From assembly GCA_902168105.1 (NCBI GenBank), contig CABHOY010000033.1, positions 62,001-126,000 of the forward strand: 64,000 nt of DNA, written 5' to 3'. Within the stretch, counting starts at the first letter, position 1; every line of letters starts with the position of its first letter. Made by a program: the position numbers and the translations under genes. This stretch comes from an uncultured Flavihumibacter sp. (lineage in GTDB: Bacteria; Bacteroidota; Bacteroidia; Chitinophagales; Chitinophagaceae). Below are positions 43,119 to 52,131 of the stretch, one piece after another. Under the pieces are notes generated by a model. The model saw only the letters and a list, made by a program, of their open reading frames with translations, was not told where the DNA came from and ran no database searches.

Positions 43119-43424
43119 GGTATAGGTTTCCGGGAACAAGATAAGAAAGGGTAATTCATCTGGCGAGGAAAGAGCGTATAAATATTTGTTAAATCAGCTA
43201 TAGTGGCCTGCTTTAAATAAAGGAGAATATTTCCTTTTCTCGGGAATATTTTCTATATTTCCTACGTATAGATCACATTATCAACCAGGATCACACGTTA
43301 GAGGGGTTATCAGCATTCAAGAACAGTATTCCGGAATTTAGTCATGTAGTGAACAAGTGAACATAGATTTTATGTAGCTATTGAACAATGAAGTCACGTC
43401 TTCTTTTACCCTAAATAGAACAGA
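43119..43424. other. Divergent intergenic region, no gene seen
   Basis: This 306-base AT-rich region lies between a minus-strand lipoprotein gene and a plus-strand barrel gene. Stops occur in every frame. TATATTTC near 43252 resembles a -7 box with one mismatch. No repeats or palindromes of note. Confidence 0.5.
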
Positions 43425-44531
43425 ATGAACAGAATTTTATCAGCCGTATTTTTGACGGCGGCATTCGCCTGTATCTCCTATCAGTCACAAGCGCAGGGAT
43501 GCGTTGCATTGCGCGGCACGGGCACACCGTCATGTTTACTTTCCCAGCCCGAAGAAGCCAGCAGGTCCGATAAATGGATCCTCAACATGGGAGGGAGGTA
43601 TTTTAAGTCCTATAAACACTTTAAAGGCTCCGACGAGCAAAAGGAAAGAACTGAGAACCATACGGAAGTGATCAACCATCAAACAGCCATCGACTTCAGT
43701 CTCACACGTTTACTGAACAAACACTGGAGTGTGATGATAGATGTTCCCCTGCTTATTAATAGCAGATCTTCTCTTTATGAACATGGCCTGATCAACGGAG
43801 TAAATAATTACAACCAGCGTCATAGCATGCATTCCTATGGCCTCGGAGACATTCGTGTGGCCGCATACCGCTGGCTGCTGGACCCCGAAAAGCATAAAAA
43901 AGGAAATGTGCAGCTGGGAGTGGGTATTAAATTCGCCACGGGCGATTACGACTATAAGGACTACTGGTACAACGTTGGGCCTAACGGCACAAAAGAACTG
44001 CGTACTGTAGATCAGTCCATCCAGCTGGGAGATGGCGGTACCGGCTTCACAGTCGAGTTGAATGCTTATCAGTCCATTGCAAAGCATTTCGGTTTGTATG
44101 CCAACGCCTACTACCTGATCAACCCAAGAGAACAGAACGGTACCCGTACGTACAGGGAAACATTGTCGCCAGCCCTCGCCAATGAGGCGATCTGCAGCGT
44201 GCCCGACCAGTACATGGCCAGGGGAGGTGTTAATTTCATGAGCCGTGGATTTACAGGCGCGATAGGCGCCAGACTGGAAGGCCTCCCGGTGAATGACCTG
44301 ATAGGAGGTAGCGGCGACTTCCGCCGGCCTGGGTATGTTATCTCCCTGGAACCAAGCGCTTCCTACAGCTTTAAGAAGAGCAGCCTGTTCGTAGGTGTGC
44401 CTGTAGCCCTTCGCAGGGTACGTACACAGAGCGTTACAGACAAGGCCAGAAGTACGCCTGCCAATAAGGTGAACGGCGATGCCGCCTTCGCCGACTACGT
44501 AGTTACTGTCGGCTATTCATTCAGATTGTAA
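43425..44531 (+). CDS. Hypothetical outer membrane beta-barrel protein
   Basis: The 368-residue protein has a signal peptide (to SQAQ, residue 24) and alternating strands ending in a C-terminal aromatic/hydrophobic residue pattern (DYVVTVGYSFRL), typical of outer membrane barrels. Two cysteines near the mature N-terminus (CVALRGTGTPSC) could form a disulfide. The composition recalls the MetA-pathway or Omp_b-brl families, but I cannot assign one. It precedes the tetR gene by 81 bases; a palindrome ATGTCA - 6 nt - TGACAT lies just after its stop codon at 44531-44548. Confidence 0.7.
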   Translation: MNRILSAVFLTAAFACISYQSQAQGCVALRGTGTPSCLLSQPEEASRSDKWILNMGGRYFKSYKHFKGSDEQKERTENHTEVINHQTAIDFSLTRLLNKHWSVMIDVPLLINSRSSLYEHGLINGVNNYNQRHSMHSYGLGDIRVAAYRWLLDPEKHKKGNVQLGVGIKFATGDYDYKDYWYNVGPNGTKELRTVDQSIQLGDGGTGFTVELNAYQSIAKHFGLYANAYYLINPREQNGTRTYRETLSPALANEAICSVPDQYMARGGVNFMSRGFTGAIGARLEGLPVNDLIGGSGDFRRPGYVISLEPSASYSFKKSSLFVGVPVALRRVRTQSVTDKARSTPANKVNGDAAFADYVVTVGYSFRL

Positions 44532-44573
44532 TGTCATAAATCTGACATAACGGCGGACAAAGAAAAAAAATAT

Positions 44574-44604
44574 TTTGAAACGACCGTTTCAGAATGTACC
44601 TTTG
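44574..44604 (+). promoter_or_regulatory. Promoter of the tetR-type gene
   Basis: TTTG at 44574-44577 and TACCTTTG at 44597-44604 are exactly 19 nt apart, a full Bacteroidetes consensus. The start codon follows 8 bases later. A 16-bp palindrome occupies most of the spacer, so repressor binding would block the promoter. Confidence 0.75.
44576..44591. promoter_or_regulatory. TetR operator O1 (within the tetR promoter)
   Basis: TGAAACG - AC - CGTTTCA, perfect 7-bp arms, lies between the -33 and -7 boxes of the tetR promoter. A close match occurs at 45226-45241 before the efflux operon. Autoregulation by the TetR-type protein is strongly suggested. Confidence 0.7.
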
Positions 44605-44612
44605 TCCTCGTT

Positions 44613-45194
44613 ATGGCTAGAGATATAGAATTTATTCCTGAAGAGAAAATAGCGAAAGCGCTGGACGTGTTCTGGTTGAAGGGCTACAATGCCACTTCGA
44701 TGCAGGACCTGGTGGAAGCTATGCAGATCAACAGGAGCAGTTTATATAACTCTTTCGGCGACAAACATAACCTGTTCCTCGAATGCCTGAGGACCTACGG
44801 GTACCTGGCAGCACAGGACTATGAGTCACTTTTAAGTCTGAAGGACTTATCCCCCCTGGAAACACTTGAAAAGATTATCGATGTTTATGTAGCAGGTACA
44901 GTGTATGACTGTAAGTGTTGTATGGGAATGAAGTCCTCCTTTGAACTGGCTGGCGACGATGACGACGTACGCCGTATTATTAAACAAGCTAGTGACAGAA
45001 CGATCGGTATTTTTACCGACCTGTTGAAAAGGGCAAAAGAAAAAGGGGAGATCTCTGAAGATAAAGACCCTGTCGTCCTCGCCCACATTATCTTTAATGG
45101 CTTCTGCGGCTGGAAACAATCATTTATTCAATTTAAAGATGCCACTCTCGTTAAAAAGATGGCAGCATATACGAAAGAACATTTAAGAAGCTGA
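44613..45194 (+). CDS. TetR/AcrR-family repressor of the RND efflux operon
   Basis: The 193-residue protein has an N-terminal TetR HTH (about 12-55; ALDVFWLKGYNATSMQDLVE and NRSSLYNSFGDKHNLF) and a helical ligand domain with the CCMGMKSSFELAGDD segment characteristic of the AcrR/YcdC-like group. It probably binds O1 (44576) and O2 (45226), repressing itself and the downstream efflux genes until a toxic ligand releases it. Confidence 0.9.
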   Translation: MARDIEFIPEEKIAKALDVFWLKGYNATSMQDLVEAMQINRSSLYNSFGDKHNLFLECLRTYGYLAAQDYESLLSLKDLSPLETLEKIIDVYVAGTVYDCKCCMGMKSSFELAGDDDDVRRIIKQASDRTIGIFTDLLKRAKEKGEISEDKDPVVLAHIIFNGFCGWKQSFIQFKDATLVKKMAAYTKEHLRS

Positions 45195-45620
45195 TTTGCA
45201 ATTATGCTTTTTTTTTGTGTAATTTTGAAACGGTCATTTCAGAACTTTGAACTAACGATGTAAGATAATTTAACACTTAATAAGAGTTGACGTAACGGGA
45301 CAAACGATCCCTTATAAAAACGTCCTCACTATTCATTTAAGTAAGAAGCCCGCAACCGCTTTTTTACGGGACCAACGACCCGATGAATCACAGAAATCAG
45401 TTGCTATATCCGTTGCTGCCAACCCTTTCGCAGAATTTTTGCTGGTGCTGATTCTAATGATCACACCTTAATCGCTCGCTTTACCTTCAACAACTATCTG
45501 TCTTCAATGCTCCCGGAGCTTTGATCACAGCATTACACCTGTTTGCTGTTCAGAATTTGATTTGCATAGTCAATATGCGAACGGGGAATCAATTTGTCAA
45601 TTACACACAATCAATAGAAC
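45195..45620. other. Leader of the RND efflux operon
   Basis: This 426-base region contains operator O2 (45226-45241) and two related 18-19-nt words about 70 bases apart (45293-45311 and 45364-45381, ACGGGACnAACGAnCCC). No gene is visible. A long untranslated leader of about 370 bases is likely, leaving room for attenuation-type control. Confidence 0.55.
45226..45241. promoter_or_regulatory. TetR operator O2 (efflux operon)
   Basis: TGAAACGGTCATTTCA matches the reverse complement of O1 at 15 of 16 bases, and also shares the flanks TTT before and GAA after. It lies 380 bases before the adaptor gene. TTTG at 45224-45227 could be the -33 box, but no clean -7 lies at 19-21 nt. Confidence 0.65.
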
Positions 45621-46760
45621 ATGAAAAAAGTAGTATTAAACTGGAGCCTGCTTGTAGTAATAATCCTTTCAGGGTTATACAGCTGTAAGCCTTCGTCTGC
45701 CCATAATGAAGCCCCTACCGCTGTGCCGGCGGAAGTTGTGACGATTGGTGCCGCAGACGCCAACACGCAGAACGATTACACGGCATCATTAGAAGGAAAG
45801 GTGAACGTAGAGATCCGCTCACAGGTAGACGGTTACCTGGAAAAAGTATATGTTGATGAAGGTGCATTCGTTAAAGCCGGTCAACCGCTCTTTAAAATAG
45901 ACGAGCACCGCTACCGCGAACAGCTGAACAATGCAAAAGCCGCGCAGCATGCTGCCGAAGCTGCTGTATTGAATGCACAGCTGGAAGTAGATAAAGTGAC
46001 GCCACTGGTAAACAACAAAGTGGTATCCGATATTCAGCTGCGTACTGCAAAAACTGCCCTCGAAGTGGCTACAGCCAACGTAGAACAGGCAAAAGCGCAG
46101 GTAGCTGCTGCGGCTATCAATCTCGGCTACACGAACATTACCGCACCCGTAAGTGGTTATATCGGCAGAATACCTAAAAAAGCAGGCGCGCTCATTTCTC
46201 TGAATGATCCTGAGGCGCTGACAAAACTTTCAGACGTACACGAGATCTACGCATACTTCTCATTAAGTGAAAGCGACTTCTTCACTTTTAAAGATAACTA
46301 TGCCGGTAGCACACTGGAAGAAAAGCTGAAGAATCTGCCACCAGCAACACTCGTACTGGCAGATAACCATATTTATGACCAGCAGGGTAAAGTAGATATG
46401 ATCGACGGACAGTTCGAAAAGAACACCGGCGCTATCACTTTAAGAGCTGTCTTCCCTAACGCGAAAGGCACTATCCGCACAGGTAACACCGGTAAAGTAA
46501 GACTGGAACGTCAGCATAAGAATGCGATCCTCGTTCCACAGGCTGCTACTATCGAAATACAGGACAGGGTCTTTGTATACACCGTTGGAAAAGACAACAA
46601 ACTCTCCCGTCAGGCCATTACCGTTATAGGCACCAGCGGTAATCAGTACCTGGTAAGTGAAGGCGTAAAACCTGGCGATGTGATCGTAGTAACAGGAGTA
46701 GACCGCTTGAAAGAAGGGACCGAAGTAAAACCGGAAAAGGCAAAAATTGCGCAGAACTGA
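45621..46760 (+). CDS. RND efflux periplasmic adaptor subunit (MexA/AcrA-like)
   Basis: The 379-residue lipoprotein (C22 in GLYSCKPS) has a biotinyl/lipoyl-like hairpin half (VEIRSQVDGYLEKVYVDEGA), an alpha-hairpin (about 100-165), the second lipoyl half (LGYTNITAPVSGYIGR) and beta-barrel and membrane-proximal domains. The order is standard for AcrA/MexA. It bridges the inner-membrane pump to the outer-membrane channel. First gene of a three-gene operon; likely repressed by the upstream TetR-type protein. Confidence 0.92.
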   Translation: MKKVVLNWSLLVVIILSGLYSCKPSSAHNEAPTAVPAEVVTIGAADANTQNDYTASLEGKVNVEIRSQVDGYLEKVYVDEGAFVKAGQPLFKIDEHRYREQLNNAKAAQHAAEAAVLNAQLEVDKVTPLVNNKVVSDIQLRTAKTALEVATANVEQAKAQVAAAAINLGYTNITAPVSGYIGRIPKKAGALISLNDPEALTKLSDVHEIYAYFSLSESDFFTFKDNYAGSTLEEKLKNLPPATLVLADNHIYDQQGKVDMIDGQFEKNTGAITLRAVFPNAKGTIRTGNTGKVRLERQHKNAILVPQAATIEIQDRVFVYTVGKDNKLSRQAITVIGTSGNQYLVSEGVKPGDVIVVTGVDRLKEGTEVKPEKAKIAQN

Positions 46761-46801
46761 TTTGATCTTGTTCGCTTGCCTTTCTCCTAAAACAGAAATT
46801 T

Positions 46802-49800
46802 ATGTTGCAGAAATTCATTCAAAGACCCGTTCTCGCAACGGTGATCTCGATCATAATGGTTATACTCGGGGTACTCGGATTAGCGAAGTTGCCCCTGCAG
46901 AAATTCCCCGACATTGCCCCTCCGGCAGTGCAGGTAACTGCTTTATATCCCGGAGCTAACGCAGAAACGATCCTGCGCTCCGTGGCTCCTTCACTGGAAG
47001 AATCCATCAACGGGGTGGAAAACATGATATACATGACCTCCACCGCAAGTAACGATGGTTCACTGGTGATCACCGTATATTTTAAACTGGGTACTGACCC
47101 CGATCAGGCGGCTGTGAACGTACAGAACAGGGTGGCCCAGGCTACCTCTCAGCTGCCTGCTGAAGTCGTACAGGCCGGTGTGACAACCGCTAAACAGCAG
47201 AATAGCTTGCTGATGGTGGTTGACCTTTATTCCGAAGATCCTAAAGTATATGACCAGACTTTCCTGGCCAACTACGCACAGATCAATATCATTCCGGAAA
47301 TAAAAAGGATCCCCGGTGTAGGACAGGCTATCATCTTCGGTGGTAACAAAGACTACTCCATGAGGGTATGGTTGAACCCTAAACAGATGGCCGCCTATAA
47401 CCTCTCACCAAAAGAAATAACAGCGGCCATCCAGGACAAAAGCCTTGAAGCTGCTCCCGGTAAATTCGGTGAAAGCAGTACTGAGTCGTTTGAATACGTA
47501 ATAAAATATAAAGGTAAACTCACCAAACCGGAAGATTACGAGAACATCGTTATCAGATCTAACGGTGATGGTTCTATGCTGCGCCTGAAAGACGTGGCAA
47601 GGGTTGAATTCGGCGCCTATACATATGGTAACTATACCCGTGTGAATGGAAAGCCTGGTGTCAACATCGCATCGTTCCAGCTGGCTGGTTCCAACTCCAA
47701 CGAAATCCAGATCGCCATCATGAAACTGATGGATAAACTGTCGAAGGATTTCCCTAAAGGTGTTAACCACCTGATCCTCTATAATACAAAGGATACGCTT
47801 GACCTGTCTATCGAACAGGTGAAACACACGCTCATCGAAGCATTTATCCTGGTATTTATCGTGGTGTTCATATTCCTGCAGGACTTCCGGTCTACGTTGA
47901 TCCCGGCTATCGCGGTGCCCGTGGCAATTATTGGTACTTTCTTCTTCATCTCCCTGTTAGGCTTCTCTATCAACCTGCTGACATTGTTCGCATTGGTACT
48001 GGCCATTGGTATTGTGGTGGATGACGCCATCGTCGTCGTCGAAGCAGTGCACTCGAAAATGGAGAAGAAACATATGGGACCTAAAGAGGCCACTATCTCA
48101 GCGATGAGTGAAATAAGCGGCGCGATCGTTTCCATTACACTGGTAATGTCTGCTGTGTTCCTGCCTGTAGGTTTTATGGAAGGATCTACCGGTGTATTCT
48201 ACCGTCAGTTCGCCTTTACACTGGCTATCGCGATCGTGATATCTGCAGTGAATGCGTTGACACTGAGTCCTGCACTGGCGGCATTATTCCTGAAGGAAGC
48301 GCCTCATCATGGCCCGCAGGAAAAAGGTCATAAAGCCTCATTCAAAGAGAAGTTCTTTGCAGGTTTCAATACCGGCTTCGACCGTCTTACCGGTAAATAT
48401 ATTAACAGCCTCCGCTTCCTGATCCGTCATAAATGGATCAGCATTGTCGGACTTACAATAGTGATCTTCGCGACTATCTTCCTCGTAAGGAAAACACCTA
48501 CAGGGTTCATTCCTTCTGAAGACCAGGGTTTCATCGCGATCTCCATGTCCATGCAACCCGGTGCGTCCCTCGAAAGGACTACCGGTGTGATCAAACAGGT
48601 AGAAAAAGTACTGGGCGATCTGCCATCCAAAAGAACACTGATGGGACTGTCCGGGTTCAACATCCTGACACAGGCTTCCAGCCCTAACGCAGGTGTGGCT
48701 TTCATCCTGCTGAAAGATGCGAAGGAAAGAGGAGAGGTGAAAGATATCAACGATATCATGAACCAGGTAAGAGGAAAACTGGCGACTATCCAGGATGCTA
48801 GCTTCTTCGTATTTACCTTCCCTACAGTACCTGGTTTCAGTAACGTAGATGCTTTGGACATGGTACTGCAGGATAAAACAAGCGGTAGCCTCGATAAATT
48901 CAGTGGTATCGCTTATGGCTTCATCGGAGAACTGATGAAACGTCCGGAAGTGGCTTTCGCATTTACAACTTTTAGGGCGGATTATCCGCAATTTGAAATA
49001 GAAGTTGACGCAGAGAAGGCGGAACAATTGAGTGTAAATGTGAAGGACCTGTTGCAGACAATGGGCGCTTACTTTGGTAGTTCTCAGGCGGCAGATTTCA
49101 ACCGCTTTGGTAAATACTACAGGGTGATGCTCCAGGCTGAAAAAGATGAACGTGCTGCGCCTGTATCAATGGACGGCATTTTCGTGAAGAACAGGCTGAA
49201 TGAAATGGTGCCTGTGAAATCACTGGTAACATTGAAACGTGTATTCGGGCCGGAAAATACCTCCCGTTACAACCTGTTCAACTCAATCGGTCTGAACGTG
49301 ATATCCAAACCAGGTTACAGTTCTGGTGATGCGATCAAAGCAGTAGAAGAAGTGGCTCAGAAATATCTGCCTACCGGTTATTCTTATGAGTTCTCCGGTA
49401 TGACAAGGGAAGAGATCTCTTCCAACGGACAATCAGTGATAATCTTCTCACTCTGTCTGTTGTTCGTATACTTCCTGCTGGCTGCACAATACGAAAGCTA
49501 TATTCTGCCACTGGCGGTGATCCTCTCGATCCCTACCGGTATCCTGGGTGTATTCCTGTCTATCCGTTTCACTGATATCTCCAACAATATCTATGTACAG
49601 GTAGCACTCGTAATGTTGATCGGGTTGCTGGCAAAGAACGCCATCCTGATCGTAGAGTATGCCAGCCAGAGAAGACGTCAGGGTAAGAACCTGGTATTTG
49701 CAGCGATGGAAGCGGCAAGACTGAGGTTGCGCCCGATCCTTATGACATCCCTGGCATTCGTGGTGGGGTTGATACCGATGATGAGCGACAACGGTCCGTC

Positions 49801-49987
49801 TGCTATTGGTAACCACTCTATCAGTATTGGCGCCGCAGGCGGTATGGTGAGCGGAGTATTACTGGGACTATTTGTGATCCCTGTGTTGTTTGTAATGTTC
49901 CAGTACCTCCAGGAAAAGATCAGTGGTAAGTCACCCGCCGTCGTTAACAATGAAATGGCAAAAGCCGTTAAACCGGAATTAGTATGA
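46802..49987 (+). CDS. RND multidrug efflux permease (AcrB/MexB-like, HAE1 family)
   Basis: The 1061-residue protein has 12 membrane helices and two large periplasmic loops. The proton-relay aspartates are D407 and D408 (GIVVDDAIVVVEAV), the same numbering as in E. coli AcrB, and K945 lies in the TM10 motif GLLAKNAILIVEYA. FQDFRSTLIPAIAVPVAI and the HAE1 signature near the N-terminus (GAxxETI, NG-x-N) confirm hydrophobe/amphiphile efflux. Its end overlaps the outer-membrane channel gene by 4 bases (ATGA). Confidence 0.95.
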   Translation: MLQKFIQRPVLATVISIIMVILGVLGLAKLPLQKFPDIAPPAVQVTALYPGANAETILRSVAPSLEESINGVENMIYMTSTASNDGSLVITVYFKLGTDPDQAAVNVQNRVAQATSQLPAEVVQAGVTTAKQQNSLLMVVDLYSEDPKVYDQTFLANYAQINIIPEIKRIPGVGQAIIFGGNKDYSMRVWLNPKQMAAYNLSPKEITAAIQDKSLEAAPGKFGESSTESFEYVIKYKGKLTKPEDYENIVIRSNGDGSMLRLKDVARVEFGAYTYGNYTRVNGKPGVNIASFQLAGSNSNEIQIAIMKLMDKLSKDFPKGVNHLILYNTKDTLDLSIEQVKHTLIEAFILVFIVVFIFLQDFRSTLIPAIAVPVAIIGTFFFISLLGFSINLLTLFALVLAIGIVVDDAIVVVEAVHSKMEKKHMGPKEATISAMSEISGAIVSITLVMSAVFLPVGFMEGSTGVFYRQFAFTLAIAIVISAVNALTLSPALAALFLKEAPHHGPQEKGHKASFKEKFFAGFNTGFDRLTGKYINSLRFLIRHKWISIVGLTIVIFATIFLVRKTPTGFIPSEDQGFIAISMSMQPGASLERTTGVIKQVEKVLGDLPSKRTLMGLSGFNILTQASSPNAGVAFILLKDAKERGEVKDINDIMNQVRGKLATIQDASFFVFTFPTVPGFSNVDALDMVLQDKTSGSLDKFSGIAYGFIGELMKRPEVAFAFTTFRADYPQFEIEVDAEKAEQLSVNVKDLLQTMGAYFGSSQAADFNRFGKYYRVMLQAEKDERAAPVSMDGIFVKNRLNEMVPVKSLVTLKRVFGPENTSRYNLFNSIGLNVISKPGYSSGDAIKAVEEVAQKYLPTGYSYEFSGMTREEISSNGQSVIIFSLCLLFVYFLLAAQYESYILPLAVILSIPTGILGVFLSIRFTDISNNIYVQVALVMLIGLLAKNAILIVEYASQRRRQGKNLVFAAMEAARLRLRPILMTSLAFVVGLIPMMSDNGPSAIGNHSISIGAAGGMVSGVLLGLFVIPVLFVMFQYLQEKISGKSPAVVNNEMAKAVKPELV

Positions 49988-51405
49988 GAGCACAGATAAA
50001 TAAGTATTTTTTAATAGGATTATTGGCAATCGGATTGCTGGACGCGTGTAAGGTATCGAAAGATACCCCCACGCCCCAACCGGAACTGCCCACAACATTC
50101 AGGAACGCGCCTCAGACGACAGATACCGCCAGTATTGCAAGCCTCCCATGGGAGAGCTTCTTTACGGACGCTACGCTGAAAAGTCTTATAGACAACGCCA
50201 TCCGGAAGAATTACGATATGCAGATCGCACTGCTGAACATCGAATCAGCAAAGCTGCAGTTAAGACAGGCGAAACTGCTCAACATACCTACTGCAACACT
50301 GAATGTGACAGGTGGTACGACCAGGCCGTCTGACAACAGTTTGAATGGTATCAGTCTGAATAACTTCCTGGGTACCCAGCACCTGGAAGACTACAATGCC
50401 AACATACAGTTTGCATGGGAAGCCGACATCTGGGGTAAGATCCGTAATCAGAAAAGGACAGCAGTAGCTGCCTACCTGCAAACGGAAGAGTCAAGGAAGC
50501 TGTTGCAGACCGACATCGTGTCTACAGTTTCAAAGGCGTTCTATAACCTGTTGACGCTCGACGAACAAATGGAAGTGGCACAGCGTAATGTCAGGCTGAA
50601 CGACAGCACCCTGCGTATCATCCGTTTACAGTATGATGCAGGCCAGGTTACACTGGTAGCTGTACAACAGGCAGAAGCACAACAGCTGACGGCCTCCCAG
50701 CTGATCCCGCAGCTTGAACAGAGCATGGCGGTACAGGAAAATGCACTGCGCATCCTGTCTGGCGAATTACCAGCTGCAATAGAAAGGCATACTAAACTGA
50801 ATGAATATCCGCTGACCGATAAACTGTCCAGCGGTATCCCTTCCGACATGCTGGGCCGCAGGCCGGATGTAAGAAGCAGCGAACTGGCCCTGACAATGGC
50901 TAACGCAAAAGTTGGTGTGACCAAAGCACGCATGTACCCATCACTGGTTATTACTGCCAGCGGTGGTATCAACGCAGTGAAGTTCAGCGAGTGGTTCCAG
51001 ATCCCGTCGTCACTCTTCGGACTGGCTACAGCCGGTATTACACAACCGCTGTTTCAACACAAAGAACTGAAAACACAGTTCGAAGTAGCTAAAGTGGAGA
51101 GAGAGCAATCTGTGATCCGCTTCAGGCAGAACGTGCTGGAAGCAGTAGGAGAAGTGTCTGACGCACTGGTGAAAATAGAGAAACTCAAATCACAGTACGA
51201 TATCGCATCTGTTAAAGTGCAGAAATTGCAACAGGCTGTATCCAATGCCAGTCAATTGTTTGAGAATGGCAGGGCTACATACCTCGAAGTAATTGTTGCG
51301 CAGAGTAACGTATTACAAAGTGAACTGGAAATAAGCACGCTGAAAAGAGATCAGTTATTTGCAGTTGTAGATCTTTACCGTTCCCTCGGGGGCGGTTGGC
51401 GATAA
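49984..51405 (+). CDS. Outer-membrane efflux channel (OprM/NodT-type TolC family)
   Basis: The 473-residue lipoprotein (C22 in LLDACKVS) has two OEP repeats with long helices and strand pairs; RRPDVRSSELALTMANAKVG is the repeat-2 signature, and AFYNLLTLDEQMEVAQRNV belongs to the first. It overlaps the permease gene by 4 bases, so the two are translationally coupled. It completes the tripartite pump. An intrinsic terminator follows. Confidence 0.93.
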   Translation: MRAQINKYFLIGLLAIGLLDACKVSKDTPTPQPELPTTFRNAPQTTDTASIASLPWESFFTDATLKSLIDNAIRKNYDMQIALLNIESAKLQLRQAKLLNIPTATLNVTGGTTRPSDNSLNGISLNNFLGTQHLEDYNANIQFAWEADIWGKIRNQKRTAVAAYLQTEESRKLLQTDIVSTVSKAFYNLLTLDEQMEVAQRNVRLNDSTLRIIRLQYDAGQVTLVAVQQAEAQQLTASQLIPQLEQSMAVQENALRILSGELPAAIERHTKLNEYPLTDKLSSGIPSDMLGRRPDVRSSELALTMANAKVGVTKARMYPSLVITASGGINAVKFSEWFQIPSSLFGLATAGITQPLFQHKELKTQFEVAKVEREQSVIRFRQNVLEAVGEVSDALVKIEKLKSQYDIASVKVQKLQQAVSNASQLFENGRATYLEVIVAQSNVLQSELEISTLKRDQLFAVVDLYRSLGGGWR

Positions 51406-51431
51406 ATGTACATTTATTGTATATTCGGGAA

Positions 51432-51459
51432 AACGTCACATATTTTTGTGGCGTTTTTT
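51432..51459 (+). terminator. Intrinsic terminator of the efflux operon
   Basis: AACGTCACA (51432-51440) and TGTGGCGTT (51448-51456) form a 9-bp stem with one G-U and a 7-nt loop, followed by TTTTTC. It is 27 bases after the channel stop codon. Confidence 0.78.
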
Positions 51460-51485
51460 CGTTTATAACAATCGTACTGCTGTAT

Positions 51486-52022
51486 ATGGATGTCGATAAT
51501 ATCCTGTTTAATGATCTGAAACATCACCGTAAGTCTATTTGCCGGGAGCTGGAAGGAATGACACTGGACAGTCTGCCGCATTACCTGAAAGTGCTGGGTA
51601 ATTCACAGATGGACATCTACTATGGCGACTTGAACAAGGCAGCTATTTACATTCAGATACTTAACAGGATAAAACAGACCGGCGTTACCGATGAATCATC
51701 CTATCTGCAATGGCTGAAAGACAATGGAGGATACGCAGAGTTCACGCTTTCAGATACTTCCCGCTGGATCCTTTTGCACGGCATAGAGCCAGGCAGATAT
51801 ATTCATCTGCATCCGGCCCGTTATTCCCCGCATAGTATGCGCGTTAAGGCCACGATCCTGAAAACGGCCATCGCCTGCATGGTTGCACACCCCGATGGTA
51901 CACACCCCGACCTGGCGTCCCTGAATCATATCCGCAGAAATATTCTTGGTCTTTCCCCGGTTAAGAAGCTGGAAGGTTGCGAACACCTGTGGCAGGTCAT
52001 GGCCATGTTAAATGCGTACTGA
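51486..52022 (+). CDS. Hypothetical protein, 178 residues
   Basis: The ATG at 51486 gives a helical cytosolic protein (MDVDNILFNDLKHHRKSICR, then YLKVLGNSQMDIYYGDLNKA). The longer frame from 51396 overlaps the terminator and the channel gene end and is excluded. Two HPD-like triplets near residue 140 (MVAHPDGTHPDLASL) are not in a J-domain context. I recognise no family. It sits between the efflux operon and the Hsp70 cluster, 109 bases before the latter, and may or may not belong to it. Confidence 0.65.
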   Translation: MDVDNILFNDLKHHRKSICRELEGMTLDSLPHYLKVLGNSQMDIYYGDLNKAAIYIQILNRIKQTGVTDESSYLQWLKDNGGYAEFTLSDTSRWILLHGIEPGRYIHLHPARYSPHSMRVKATILKTAIACMVAHPDGTHPDLASLNHIRRNILGLSPVKKLEGCEHLWQVMAMLNAY

Positions 52023-52131
52023 TACTCAGTTCCTTACCACTGTTCTTTAAAATATTATGCCTGTGTATCGGATATATTAATATTTTTATGTTTTATATAA
52101 TCCCTGTATCCCAGTTAGCGGACAATACACT

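Noticed and set aside
42084..44531. Extending the SusCD locus to the lipoprotein and barrel genes downstream
   Set aside because: The lipoprotein gene is on the opposite strand and neither gene shows a glycan-related domain.
48338..49027. A 229-codon minus-strand frame inside the RND permease gene
   Set aside because: Antisense shadow of an essential conserved domain of the permease; no protein-like domain.
51880..51920. HPD triplets in the 178-residue protein, suggesting a J-domain for the Hsp70 cluster
   Set aside because: The surrounding sequence lacks the helix II/III pattern and the N-terminal Y-x-x-L-G region of J-domains; it appears to be chance.
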